DNA of 64,000 bases, from positions 1,674,001-1,738,000 of the forward strand of contig NC_017278.1 of NCBI RefSeq assembly GCF_000236585.1. The letters run 5' to 3'. Under the pieces are notes generated by a model. The model made no database searches. It had not been told where the DNA came from and worked only from the letters and a program-made list of their open reading frames with translations. Made by a program: the position numbers and the translations under genes. The DNA is from Thermus sp. CCB_US3_UF1. GTDB taxonomy: Bacteria; Deinococcota; Deinococci; Deinococcales; Thermaceae. Below are positions 43,128-52,600 of this stretch, piece after piece. How positions within the stretch are numbered: position 1 is the first letter of the stretch; every line of letters starts with the position of its first letter.

Positions 43128-44347
43128 GGGCGGCCTTCCTCAAGGAAGCCTTCCTGCAGGCCCTTAAGGCCACCCACCCCGGGGCGCTCACCGCCAAGGC
43201 CCTTCCCCCAAGAAAGCCCGACCTCATCCTGGCCGTGGGCAAGGCGGGGGCCGCCATGCTCCGCGCCGCCTTGGACCGCTACGGGGAGGTGCCCTACCAC
43301 CTCACCCTGCCCAAGGGGCAGGAGGCCTTGGGCCTAAAGGCGGTCCAGGCCGGCCACCCCCTGCCCGATGGGGAAAGCCAAAGGGCCGCGGAGGAGGTGC
43401 TGGACCTCCTGAAAGGCCTCTCCCCCAAGGGCCGGGTCCTGGCCCTCCTCTCGGGCGGGGGAAGCGCCCTCTGGTGCGCCCCCTTGGGGATCAACCTGGA
43501 GGAGATGCGAAAGCTCACCCAAGCCCTCCTCCAGAGCGGGGCCAGCATCGCCGAGATCAACGCCGTGCGCAAACACCTCTCCCGCCTCAAGGGGGGGCGG
43601 GCCCTCCTGGCCACCCGGGCCCGGGTCCAGGCCCTCCTCCTCTCCGACGTGCCCGGGGACGACCCCAGCGTGATCGCCTCGGGCCCCTTCCACCCCGACC
43701 CCAGCACCTACCGGGAGGCCCTGGCCGTCCTGGACCGCTATGGCCTGGACTTTCCCGGGGCCAGGCGGGTGCTGGAGGCCGGGGCCAGGGGGGAGATCCC
43801 CGAAACCCTCAAGCCTGGGGACCCGGCCACCCGCCGGCTCCGCTGGCGCCTGGCCGGGGCCAACCTGGACCTCCTCAAGGCCGCCCGGGACTTCCTGCGG
43901 GGGGAAGGGTACAGGGAAGTCATCCTCTCCGACCGCTTCGGGGGGGAAGCGAGGGGCCTCGCCCGCTTCCACGCCGAGCTGGTGGCCACCATCCGCGCCC
44001 ACGGGCTGCCCTTCCGCAAGCCCCTTTTCCTGCTCTCCGGGGGGGAGGCCCAGGTGAGGGTGCGGGGCGGGGGCCTGGGGGGGCGGAACCTGGAGTTTCT
44101 CCTGGCCCTCTACGCCTACCTCCAGGAACCCCTCTACGCCCTGGCCGCGGACTCCGACGGGCTGGACGGCCCCTCAGGGGTGGCCGGGGCCCTCCTCACC
44201 CCGGAGGTCTGGGGCCTGGGCCTGGACCCACAGCCCTTCCTGGCGGAAAACGATAGCCTAGGCTTCTTCGCCCGGGCCGGAACCCTCCTCACCCTGGGCC
44301 CCACCGGCACCAACCTCAACGATTTCCGCCTCCTCTTTGTAAACTAG
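43124..44347 (+). CDS. gckA: Glycerate 2-kinase (MOFRL family)
   Basis: 407 aa from the ATG overlapping the glcF stop. DUF4147/GckA features 'DLILAVGKAGAAMLRAA', 'VLALLSGGGSALWCAPLGINLEEMRKLTQALLQSGASIAEINAVRKHLS' and 'SDVPGDDPSVIASGPFHPDPSTY'. C-terminal MOFRL domain 'LLSGGEAQVRVRGGGLGGRNLEFLLAL' and 'DSDGLDGPSGVAGALLTP'. Phosphorylates glycerate to 2-phosphoglycerate, so glyoxylate-derived glycerate can enter glycolysis. Confidence 0.93.
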   Translation: MRAAFLKEAFLQALKATHPGALTAKALPPRKPDLILAVGKAGAAMLRAALDRYGEVPYHLTLPKGQEALGLKAVQAGHPLPDGESQRAAEEVLDLLKGLSPKGRVLALLSGGGSALWCAPLGINLEEMRKLTQALLQSGASIAEINAVRKHLSRLKGGRALLATRARVQALLLSDVPGDDPSVIASGPFHPDPSTYREALAVLDRYGLDFPGARRVLEAGARGEIPETLKPGDPATRRLRWRLAGANLDLLKAARDFLRGEGYREVILSDRFGGEARGLARFHAELVATIRAHGLPFRKPLFLLSGGEAQVRVRGGGLGGRNLEFLLALYAYLQEPLYALAADSDGLDGPSGVAGALLTPEVWGLGLDPQPFLAENDSLGFFARAGTLLTLGPTGTNLNDFRLLFVN

Positions 44348-44351
44348 AGGG

Positions 44352-45482
44352 ATGTCCCTGGTGGCTAGCCTTTACGTCCACGTCCCCTTCTGCCCTACCC
44401 TTTGCCCCTACTGCGACTTCCACGTGGTGCGCCGGGCCCCGGGGTGGGTGGAGGCCTACCTGAAGCGCCTGGCCGAGGAGGCCCAGGCCCTTTTTGCCCA
44501 GCACCCCGGGCCCCTTAGGACCCTCTACCTGGGGGGCGGCACCCCCAGCTACCTGCGGGAAAGGGAGCTCCTCGCCCTCTTCCAGGCCTTACCCTGGTCC
44601 CTGGCCCCGGGGGCGGAGGTAACCCTGGAGGCCAACCCGGGCACCCTGAACCGAAAGCGGCTCGCCCTCCTCCGGGCCCTGGGGGTCAACCGCCTTTCCT
44701 TGGGGGTGCAGAGCTTCCAGGACCCTGTCCTCCGCTTTCTGGGCCGGGCCCACGGGCGCAAAGGGGCCCTTAGGGCGGTGGAGGAGGCCTTGGCGGCAGG
44801 CTTTCGCGTCTCCTTGGACCTCATCCTGGGCCTGCCCATGCAGGACGTGGAGAGGGACCTCGAGGAGGCCGCGGCCCTAGGGGTGGGGCACGTCTCCGCC
44901 TACACCCTGCAGGTGGAAAAGGGTACCCCCTTCGCCCTCCTGGGCCTAGGCGAGGACCCCGAGCGGGCCGCCTGGGCCATGGAGCGGGCAGCCGAGGTCC
45001 TGGGCCAGGCGGGCCTGGAGCGCTACGAGGTTTCCAACTTCGCCCGGCCAGGGGAGGAGGCGGCCCACAACCTGGTCTACTGGCGCAACGGCTTCTGGCT
45101 GGCCCTGGGGCCCAGGGCCACGGGCCAGTACCCGGACGGGGCCCCTGGGGTCTACGCCCTTCGCCGCACCCACCCGCCCCTGCCCCGCTGGCTCCAGGGG
45201 GAAGCCCCCGAGGAGGAGGCCATCTCCCCCCTGGGGCACGCCAAGGAAAGCCTGATGCTGGGCCTCCGCCTGCGGGAAGGGGTGGACCTGGAGGAGGTGG
45301 CCCGAAGGAGCGGGCTTCCTCTCCCTTCCCTCCTGCAGGAGGCCGTTTCCCAACTGGTCCAGGAGGGCTTCCTGGAGGCCGCGGGGCCCCGGATCCGCCC
45401 CACCCCCAAGGCCTTCCCCCTCCTTCACCGGGTGGTGCTCCGCCTCTGGGAGGCCCTTGACCCCCTCGAGGCCCCAGGCTAA
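44352..45482 (+). CDS. hemW: Radical SAM protein HemW (coproporphyrinogen oxidase-like)
   Basis: 376 aa. Radical SAM cluster motif 'VPFCPTLCPYCDFHVV' (CxxxCxxC) near residue 13, 'LYLGGGTPSYL', 'EANPGTLN', 'GVNRLSLGVQSFQDPVLRFLGRAHG' and 'GLPMQDVERDLEEA'. The CDF pattern points to HemW, a heme chaperone, and not a true HemN. Its 3' end carries the -35/-10 of the following thioesterase locus. Starts 4 nt after gckA. Confidence 0.9.
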   Translation: MSLVASLYVHVPFCPTLCPYCDFHVVRRAPGWVEAYLKRLAEEAQALFAQHPGPLRTLYLGGGTPSYLRERELLALFQALPWSLAPGAEVTLEANPGTLNRKRLALLRALGVNRLSLGVQSFQDPVLRFLGRAHGRKGALRAVEEALAAGFRVSLDLILGLPMQDVERDLEEAAALGVGHVSAYTLQVEKGTPFALLGLGEDPERAAWAMERAAEVLGQAGLERYEVSNFARPGEEAAHNLVYWRNGFWLALGPRATGQYPDGAPGVYALRRTHPPLPRWLQGEAPEEEAISPLGHAKESLMLGLRLREGVDLEEVARRSGLPLPSLLQEAVSQLVQEGFLEAAGPRIRPTPKAFPLLHRVVLRLWEALDPLEAPG

Positions 45483-45499
45483 ACTTTGACTCAGTTCAA
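45457..45499 (+). promoter_or_regulatory. Thioesterase promoter with FadR-like operator
   Basis: TTGACC (45457-45462), 17-bp spacer, TAAACT (45480-45485), then TTTGACTCAGTTCAA (45485-45499) fused to AAGGAGG. Same layout as upstream of fadD2; the AAACTTTGACYCRGTTCAAGG block is nearly identical in both. Confidence 0.7.
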
Positions 45500-45509
45500 G
45501 GAGGAAGCC

Positions 45510-45905
45510 ATGGACCTCACCGCATTGGGGAAAGAGGTACTAAAGGCCCAGCCTTTCAGCCAGCTTCTGGGGGTGGAACTCCTTTGAGCCCAGGAGGGGG
45601 AGGTGGCCTTCGCCCTCCCGGTACGCCCCGAGTTCCTCCAGCACCTGGGGGTGGTGCACGGCGGGGTCATCGCCGCCTTGCTGGATAACGCCCTCACCTT
45701 CGCCGGGGGCACGGCCCTAGGCCCCCAGGTCCTCACCGTGGAGTTCAAGGTGAACTTCCTGCGCCCGGCGCAAGGAGGGCGGCTTGTGGCCAAGGGCCGG
45801 GTGGTCCACGCCGGAAAGCGCCTGGCCGTGGTCCAAGGGGAGGTGGCCAGCGAGGGGGAACCCGGGCCCATCGCCCTGGGCCAGGGGACCATCCGCAAGG
45901 TCTAA
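45510..45905 (+). pseudogene. paaI: PaaI-family thioesterase with an in-frame TGA at codon 26
   Basis: A good RBS and ATG at 45510 begin 'MDLTALGKEVLKAQPFSQ', but codon 26 (45585-45587) is TGA. After it the same frame continues as a complete hotdog thioesterase: 'EFLQHLGVVHGGVIAALLDNALTFAGGTALGPQVLTVEFKVNFLRP' with the HGG and catalytic-acid region. Total would be 131 residues. The likely original codon is CGA (Leu-Arg-Ala), a single C-to-T change. A rescue start is GTG 45603, which would lose the N-terminal helix. Either a recent nonsense mutation or a sequence error. Confidence 0.85.
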
Positions 45906-46291
45906 GCCAAGGCCAAGGCGGCCCGGGCCCGGTCGGCCAGGGCGAAGAAGCGCTCCTTGGTGAGGGGGATCTTGCCCGTCACCAGCCCCTTGCCGGGCTC
46001 GTAGTGGGCGTGGAGGTGGATGTGGGCCCGGGGCAGGCGGAGGCCGATGCGCTTGAGCTGGGCATGGCGGGGGGAGACATCAGCCAGGAGAAAGGGCTCG
46101 CCCAGGGCGTCGGAAAGGGAAGCGGTCATGATGGTGGTGGGCAGGTCATAGGGGCGCTCCATGCGGTAGATGAAGTCGGGGAAGTCCGCCTCCTTTTCAA
46201 AACGCACCCCCTTTTCCCGGGCGTACTCCCGCATCCAGGAGAGAAGCTCCACCCAGGCCTCGTAGAGTTCCCGATCGTGGGAAGCGCTCAT
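45902..46291 (-). CDS. Conserved hypothetical protein
   Basis: 129 aa, cytosolic, not recognised. It starts 'MSASHDRELYEAWVELLSWMREYAREKGVRF', has an 'AHIHLHAHYEPGKGLVTGKIPLTKERFFALADRARAALA' tail with a His-rich HIHLHAH run, and no signal or membrane segment. TATACT (46298-46303) ends 6 nt before the ATG, predicting a leaderless transcript. Stop overlaps the thioesterase pseudogene by 4 bp. Confidence 0.75.
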   Translation of the reverse strand: MSASHDRELYEAWVELLSWMREYAREKGVRFEKEADFPDFIYRMERPYDLPTTIMTASLSDALGEPFLLADVSPRHAQLKRIGLRLPRAHIHLHAHYEPGKGLVTGKIPLTKERFFALADRARAALALA

Positions 46292-46370
46292 GGCTTGAGT
46301 ATACCCGTAGGCCCCTGGGACAAAGGCCAGGGTGCTACAATGACCCTAACCCCTACCTCCCCAAAGCCCT

Positions 46371-49322
46371 ATGGCCACATCCGCCCGCCTATACCTGTTG
46401 GACGAACCCCACGCCCTCTGGGAGGGCTGCCCCTACCCTCTTCCCCCTTCGCGGCCGGGACAGCTTCTGCTCTTCCTAGCCTACCGGGGGGAGTGGGTGG
46501 CGCGGGAAACCCTGGCGGGCCTTCTCTGGCCTGAGATCCCCGAGGAAGAGGCGCGCCACAACCTGCGGGTGGCCCTGCACCGGGCCAGGTCCCTGCCCTG
46601 GGCCCAGGCCGTGGAGGTCAACCGGGAACAGGTGCGCTTCGTCCTGGTTACGGATGTGGCCGAGTTTCGCGCCGCTTTGGGACGGGGGGATTGGGAGGAA
46701 GCCGTGCGCATCCACCGCAGGCCCTTCCTTATGGATTTTCCCCTGCGGGAAGCCCCGGCCCTGGAGGACTGGGCCTCCCTCGAGCGCCAAAGCCTCCTCG
46801 AGGCCTGGCAGTACGCCGCCAAACGCAGGGCCCAAGAGCTGGAGGAAGCCGGGGAAGCCGAGGAGGCAAGCCGGCTGCTCCTGGAGGTGCTGCGGCACGA
46901 TCTTCTGGCCGAGGATGTCCTGCAGGCCTACCTGCGGGCAGCCCAGATGGCCGGGCAGCGCGAGGCCGCCCTCAAGGTCTACGACCGCTTTCGGCGCGAA
47001 CTTGGGGAGGGTTTGGGCCTCGAGCCCGCCAGGGTTACCCAGGAGCTGGCCCAGGCCCTCCGGCAAACCCAACCCCTGGCTGCCCCCGCCTCCCCCCGCC
47101 TTACCTTCCCCCTGGGGCTCCTCCACCCGCCGCGGATGGTGGGGCGAGAGGAGGAGCTGACCGCCTTGCGCCGGGCCCGCTTCGCCCTGGTGAGCGGGGA
47201 AGCCGGGGTGGGCAAGACCCGCCTCCTCCTGGAGAGCTTCCCCGAAGCTCCCCGTCTCCGGTGCCTCGAGGGCCTGGAAAACCTGCCCTGGCACCCCATC
47301 CTGGTCCACCTAAGGCGGCATCTGGACAAGCTCCCCGACCTCGGCCCCTACCGGGAAGACCTGGCCCGGCTGTTGCCCGAAGCCTTCCCCGGCCTAACCC
47401 CGCCCCCTCCCGAGCCCGGGAGCAGCAAACCCCGCTTGCTGGAAGCCCTGGCTCGGAGCCTGGCCTCTGCAGAAAGGCTTCTCTTCGATGACCTCCAATG
47501 GGCCGACGAGAATACCCTGGAACTGCTCCTCTACCTCCTGGAACGGGGCCAACCCTGGATCGGGACCTACCGGCCCCAGGAGGTAGGCCCCGCCCTAAAG
47601 CGGACCCTGGAAGCCCTGCACGCCCACGGGGTGGAAACCGTGGTCCTAAAGCCCCTGGAGGCCGATGCGGTACATGCTCTCCTGGCCGACCTCACGGGAG
47701 CGGAGGAGGGCCCACCCTTGTTCTCCCGTTGGCTCCGGGGGAAGACCGGGGGCAACCCCTTTTTCGCCCTGGAGGTCCTCAAGACCCTCTTTGAGGGCGG
47801 GGTGTTGCGGGAGGAAGGAGGTCGCTGGCGCACCCCCCTGGACGAGGTTACCCGCGACTACACCGAGCTCCAAGTACCCCCCAAGGTGGCCGGGGTAGTG
47901 GCCCGCAGGCTGGGGCGGCTTTCCCCCGAAGCCCTGCGCACCCTCCAGGCGGCCAGCACCCTGGGGGAAGGTTTCTCCCCCCAGGTGTTGGCCCCCATGG
48001 CGGGGCTTTCGGAATGGGCGGTCATGGAGGGGTTGGAAGAGGCCGAGCAGGCGGGGATCGTGGCCGGAAACGGCTTCGTGCACGACCTCTTCCGCCAGAG
48101 CATCTACCAGGGCCTCTCCCAAGCCCGGCGCCAGTTCCTGCACGCCCAGGCAGCCCAGAGCCTCCAGGGCCAGGCCCCACCCCAGGTGGTGGCCGAACAC
48201 TGGTTCCAGGCCGGGGCCCACGGCGAAGCGGCGCACAACTGGCTGGTGGCGGCCAGAGCGTACCTGAAAAGTTCCCTGCCCGAGGAAGCGGCGAGGGTGC
48301 TGGAGCGGGCTTACCCCCACGCCCAAGGCCTCGAGGGGCCGGAGATGGCCGCCCACCTGGCCCGCAGCTACCGGGAGCTGGGCCAGTACGCCCAAGCGCA
48401 ACGATGGATCCAGGAGGCCCTGCGCCACCCCTCCCCACGTTGGCAGGCGGATGCCCTCGTGGAGCAGACCTGGGTCCTCCTGGGGGAAGGCCGGCTGGAG
48501 GAGGCGGCCAAAGTGCTGCAGGAGGCCCAGGAGATCCAGGCCAGGCTGGAGCCTGAACCCCTGGAGGAGGGCTCCTTGGAGCTGGCCCTGGCCAAACTGC
48601 GCTCCAATCTAGCCTTCCGCCAAGGCCAGTTCACCGCTTCCTGCCAGACCTTGGAACCCCTGGCGGCCCGGCTGCGGACCCAAGGCCCCTCCCTGGCCCT
48701 GGCGGGAATCCTGGTCAGCCTGGGGAGCAGCTACGACCACCTGGGCCAGGAAACCCAGGCCATCGCCACCCTGGAGGAGGCGCTTCAGGTAGCCCAGAAG
48801 GTGGGCGCCCGCTACTACCTGGTGGACGGGGCCAACAACCTCCTGGGGTGCCTGATACGCCAGGGGCGTTGCGAAGAAGGTCTTGCCCAGGCGAAGGCCG
48901 CCCTGGCCCTGGGCGAGTACGAGGGCACCGCCTTCTTGCGCAACAACCTGGCCGTGGCCTATCTCTCCCTGGAGCAGGAAAAAGAAGCGCTGGCCCTCTT
49001 TGAGGCCAACGCCCACGGGGCTCCGGACGCCATGCTGCGGGTTCTAGCCTGGGCGCGGCTAGCCGAACTCTACCCCCGCCACGGGTTGGCCGGCGCGGTG
49101 GAACATGCCCTGGACCAGGCCTTGGAGACCGCCCTGGGCATGGACCTCCAGGCCGTTCCCGTACGCTTCCTCCTGGCCCTCCTGCGCTGGGGAACCGAGG
49201 CCCAGCTTCGGCGGGCCGTCCCCCTCCTGCAGGAAGGGGTGGCGGAAACCCTGCCCCCACCCTGGCGGGAGGCGTACCTCGAGGCCCTGGCCCAACGCGG
49301 CCTCCCCCCTTCCTCCCCCTGA
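46371..49322 (+). CDS. Large SARP-type regulator (DNA-binding/BTAD - ATPase - TPR)
   Basis: 983 aa. Residues ~25-80: winged-helix of OmpR/SARP type ('LAGLLWPEIPEEEARHNLRVALHRARSL'). Residues ~95-235: bacterial transcriptional activator (BTAD) domain ('HDLLAEDVLQAYLRAAQMAGQREAALKVYDRFRRELGEGLGLEP'). STAND/AAA ATPase: Walker A GEAGVGKT at 276-283, Walker B-like 'LLFDDLQWADENTLELLLYL' near 375. From about 600 to the end, TPR-like helical repeats. ATP-switch activators of this class respond to unknown signals. TACAAT at 46336-46341 is its probable -10. Three copies of a promoter element follow it downstream, likely its targets. Confidence 0.88.
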   Translation: MATSARLYLLDEPHALWEGCPYPLPPSRPGQLLLFLAYRGEWVARETLAGLLWPEIPEEEARHNLRVALHRARSLPWAQAVEVNREQVRFVLVTDVAEFRAALGRGDWEEAVRIHRRPFLMDFPLREAPALEDWASLERQSLLEAWQYAAKRRAQELEEAGEAEEASRLLLEVLRHDLLAEDVLQAYLRAAQMAGQREAALKVYDRFRRELGEGLGLEPARVTQELAQALRQTQPLAAPASPRLTFPLGLLHPPRMVGREEELTALRRARFALVSGEAGVGKTRLLLESFPEAPRLRCLEGLENLPWHPILVHLRRHLDKLPDLGPYREDLARLLPEAFPGLTPPPPEPGSSKPRLLEALARSLASAERLLFDDLQWADENTLELLLYLLERGQPWIGTYRPQEVGPALKRTLEALHAHGVETVVLKPLEADAVHALLADLTGAEEGPPLFSRWLRGKTGGNPFFALEVLKTLFEGGVLREEGGRWRTPLDEVTRDYTELQVPPKVAGVVARRLGRLSPEALRTLQAASTLGEGFSPQVLAPMAGLSEWAVMEGLEEAEQAGIVAGNGFVHDLFRQSIYQGLSQARRQFLHAQAAQSLQGQAPPQVVAEHWFQAGAHGEAAHNWLVAARAYLKSSLPEEAARVLERAYPHAQGLEGPEMAAHLARSYRELGQYAQAQRWIQEALRHPSPRWQADALVEQTWVLLGEGRLEEAAKVLQEAQEIQARLEPEPLEEGSLELALAKLRSNLAFRQGQFTASCQTLEPLAARLRTQGPSLALAGILVSLGSSYDHLGQETQAIATLEEALQVAQKVGARYYLVDGANNLLGCLIRQGRCEEGLAQAKAALALGEYEGTAFLRNNLAVAYLSLEQEKEALALFEANAHGAPDAMLRVLAWARLAELYPRHGLAGAVEHALDQALETALGMDLQAVPVRFLLALLRWGTEAQLRRAVPLLQEGVAETLPPPWREAYLEALAQRGLPPSSP

Positions 49323-49323
49323 G

Positions 49324-49352
49324 GCGCTGGTGTAACGGGGCCAGCCTACCCT
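49324..49352 (+). promoter_or_regulatory. SARP-regulon promoter element, copy A
   Basis: GCGCTGGTGTAACG, 9 nt, TACCCT (-10 at 49347-49352), beginning 2 bp after the SARP stop codon. The small gene starts 7 nt after the -10. The -35 position (17 bp upstream of the -10) is not TTGACA-like, so an activator is expected. Confidence 0.6.
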
Positions 49353-49359
49353 GAGCCCC

Positions 49360-49539
49360 ATGACCCCTAAGCTGCGCCGGAGTTTCCTGGTGCGAGTGTA
49401 CACCGCCCCTGGCCCGGACGGCGTTCCCCGCTGCTCGTACCGCGTCCACGACCTGAAGACCGGTCGGGAGGTGGAGTTTGCCACCTGGGAGGAGCTGCAG
49501 GCTTACCTGCAGCGCCGCTGGCCAGGCCGGCTGCGCTGA
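49360..49539 (+). CDS. Small hypothetical protein (59 aa)
   Basis: 59 aa, begins 'MTPKLRRSFLVRVYTAPG' and ends 'YLQRRWPGRLR'. Basic, with 'YRVHDLKTGREVEFATWEELQAYL', which looks like a beta hairpin plus helix. Not recognised. It lies directly behind promoter element A, and its stop codon (49537-49539) is the first three bases of the 37-bp repeat holding element B. The position directly between the SARP gene and the lipoprotein gene makes a regulatory or accessory role plausible, but this is inference. Confidence 0.6.
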   Translation: MTPKLRRSFLVRVYTAPGPDGVPRCSYRVHDLKTGREVEFATWEELQAYLQRRWPGRLR

Positions 49540-49573
49540 GACGCTGGTGTAACGCGGGGCTTCTACAGTGGCC
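49537..49573 (+). promoter_or_regulatory. SARP-regulon promoter element, copy B
   Basis: 37 bp identical to 53677-53713. Core ACGCTGGTGTAACG at 49541-49554, 9 nt, TACAGT (-10 at 49564-49569). Drives the lipoprotein gene whose ATG is at 49627, leaving a leader of about 50 nt with its own RBS. Confidence 0.7.
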
Positions 49574-49626
49574 TAAGAAGGCATTGCTCGCAGATTTTGG
49601 AGGGAAACACAGCCGAGGAGGAACCC

Positions 49627-52600
49627 ATGAAACCGCGTACTCAGGCACCGATGGTTCGCTTTCGCCAGTACTGGCTGGCCCTGGCCTTGCTGGGGCTCCT
49701 GCTGAGCTGCGCCCAGCCCAGCCCGCCCCCGCCGCAGGTGGTGCGGGTGGAGGTTGCCCCGGGGGGCCTGTTGCTCACCCGCCCGGGGGAGAGCCAGCCC
49801 CTGAGCGCCAGGGCCTACGATGCCCAGGGCAAGGAAGTCAAGGCCAACTTTACCTATAGCTCCAGCAACCCCGCCGTGGCCAGCGTCACCCCGGAGGGGC
49901 GGGTCACGGCCCAGGCCGACCTGGGTTCGGCCCGGGTGGTGGTGCAGGCCGGGCAGGCTAGGGCCGAGGTGGGGGTGATGGTAGCCCAGCCGGTGGCGGG
50001 GGCCACGCTGGTCTCGGATAGCCAGGTTGTCCGCATCGAAGGCACCGACCCCAACGCTCCCTTCAAGGTGGGCTACCGCTATGTGGTCACCCTGGAAGGG
50101 GTGGATCCTCCGGCCGTGGGGAGCGTACTGATGAGCCAGGGCAGCCTGCCGGTGGCGGGAAGGGTGGTGGAGGCCCGGCAGAGCGGGAGCCAGACCCTGG
50201 TCACCCTCGAGCTGGTGCCGCTGGGGGAGCTTCTCACCCGGTATCGCCTCGAGGAGACCTTCAACCTGGCTCACCTTCCGGCTGTTGTGCCCGACAGCGT
50301 GGGTTCGAACTTCGATGTGACCCCCAAAGGCAACGGCCAGTACACCCTCCGGCTCAAGCCCGGTAGGGTGATCCGCACCACCGCCCGCCCCGCCGGCAGC
50401 GTGCGGCCCATGCGGGAGTTCGAGGTAGGCCCCCTGGAGTGCGAAACCGAGTTGAGCCTCGTGGACCTTTCGGTGGACGAGGTGGAGGTCGAAGTAGACC
50501 TGTCCTCCATCGGCTTTGAACTCCTGTGGACCGAGGCAAACAAGAAGTTGTTGATGGTAGGCAGTCCCAAGGCCAAGCTGGCTTTCAATCCCTCCCTGGC
50601 GGCGGCCCTGGAGGGCAGCCTGGAGTGCAAGCTGGAGTTCTTTCAGATACCCTTGCCGGTGCCAAGCGTCCTCTCGGCGATAGCGCGCCTGTACATTCCC
50701 GTGGGGGCAGGTTTTGAGATAAGCGGCAAAGTGCCGGTCGCGGGCGTGGGGTTCGAGTCCAGCACGGAGTACCTCCTGGAGCTGCGGGCCGGGGTGGAGT
50801 GCACCCCCACCTGTTCCTTTGCCCGCCGGTTTGAGCGGAGGGAGACCCAAGCCGAGTTCAAGTGGGTTCTGCCCCGGGAGATACCCCGTGGCCTTAAGGT
50901 GGAAGCCGAGGCCAGCGGGTTCCTGTTCGCCACCATCAACACCGGGTTACAGGCCCACATCACCAACACCGGCAAAATCTTCGGTGTCCGGATAAGCGAC
51001 TTCGAGTTCTTCGTGGCCAAGGCGGCCTTGAAGCTCGATGGAAAGCTGGCCTCGGAGGAAACCCAGGTGCGCGACCCCGAGTTTGCCGCAAAATATGGCC
51101 TTTCCCTCGAACTGAGCCTGAAGACCGGCAAGGACCTGCAAGAGGCCCTGGAGGCCTTGGAGATCCTGGTTACGGCGATAAACCTCAAGTTCCCCTTTGA
51201 GCTGGGCTCCTCCCCCACGGCCACCACCCTCACCGCCGACCGCAACAGCTTCCGATTCGGCGACGAGGTGCGCTTCCGGGTAAAGCTGGATAATACCGAG
51301 TTCCCCGTTCTGGGCTACCAGGTGGAGGCGGTGCGCGTCTACCGCAACACCGGCACCCCCGAGAACCCCGTGCTGGTGCTGGCCAACCAGGCCACGGCCT
51401 CCCCCGGCCAGACCGAGTTCGAGATTCCCTGGGTGGCCACAGAGGATGGCCAGGTGGTGGAGGGCAGCGGCGAGCGCACCCGGCACCACTTTGTGGCCTT
51501 CGTCAAGACCAAGCCGCTGGACACGCGCCTCGAGCTGGGCGGCATCAAATCCTTTACCGGAGCCCGAGGTGAGCTGGACCCCACCTTCGGCTCAGGGGGG
51601 AAGGTGACCACGGATTTGGGCTCGAGCTTTGACGGAGCCCATGCCCTGGTCCTCCAGCCCGACGGCAAGCTGGTGGCGGCGGGGTATAGCTCTAACGCCT
51701 TGGGACTCGCCGACTTCGCCCTGGTGCGCTACAACCCGGATGGCAGCCTGGACACCTCCTTCGGCAGCGGGGGCAAGGTGACCACGGAGGTGGTCCAAGG
51801 CGATGACAAAGCCTACGCCCTGGTTCTCCAGCCCGACGGCAAGCTGGTGGCGGCGGGGTATAGCAGCGAGGGCCTCGGCGACTTCGCCCTGGTGCGCTAC
51901 AATCCGGATGGCAGCCTGGACCCCTCCTTCGGCACCGGGGGCAAGGTGACCACGAATTTTCACTTTGACGTAGCCCACGCCCTGGTTCTCCAGCCCGACG
52001 GCAAGCTGGTTGCGGCGGGGTGGAGCCAGATTGGCAGCAACTCTTACTTCGCCCTGGTGCGCTACAACCCGGATGGCACCCTGGACACCTCCTTCGGCAA
52101 CGGAGGTAAGGTGACCACGGAGGTGGGCTCGAGCAGTGACGGAGCCAATGCCCTGGTTCTCCAGCCCGACGGCAAGCTGGTGGCAGCGGGGTATAGCCGG
52201 AACGCCGCGGGCGACTACGACGTCGCCATGGTGCGCTACAACCCGGATGGCAGCCTGGACACCTCCTTTGGCAGCAGGGGGAAGGTAATAACGCCGGTCT
52301 TTTCGACCTTTGGAAGCGCCCTGGTTCTCCAGCCCGACGGCAAGCTGGTGGCAGCGGGGTTTAGCACGAACTCCGCGGGCAACGATGACTTCGCCCTGGT
52401 GCGCTACAATCCGGATGGCAGCTTGGACAGGTCGTTCGGCACCGGGGGCAAGGTGACCACGGATTTGGGCCTCCCCCGTGACATAGTCCACTCCCTGGTC
52501 CTCCAGCCCGACGGCAGGCTGGTGGCAGCGGGGTCAAGTAACAACGACTTCGCCCTGGTGCGCTACAACCCGGATGGCAGCCTGGACCCCTCCTTCGGCA

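Noticed and set aside
45585-45587. TGA as selenocysteine codon
   Set aside because: PaaI thioesterases have no cysteine or selenocysteine at this place, no SECIS-like hairpin follows closely, and the frame looks like a simple C-to-T change.
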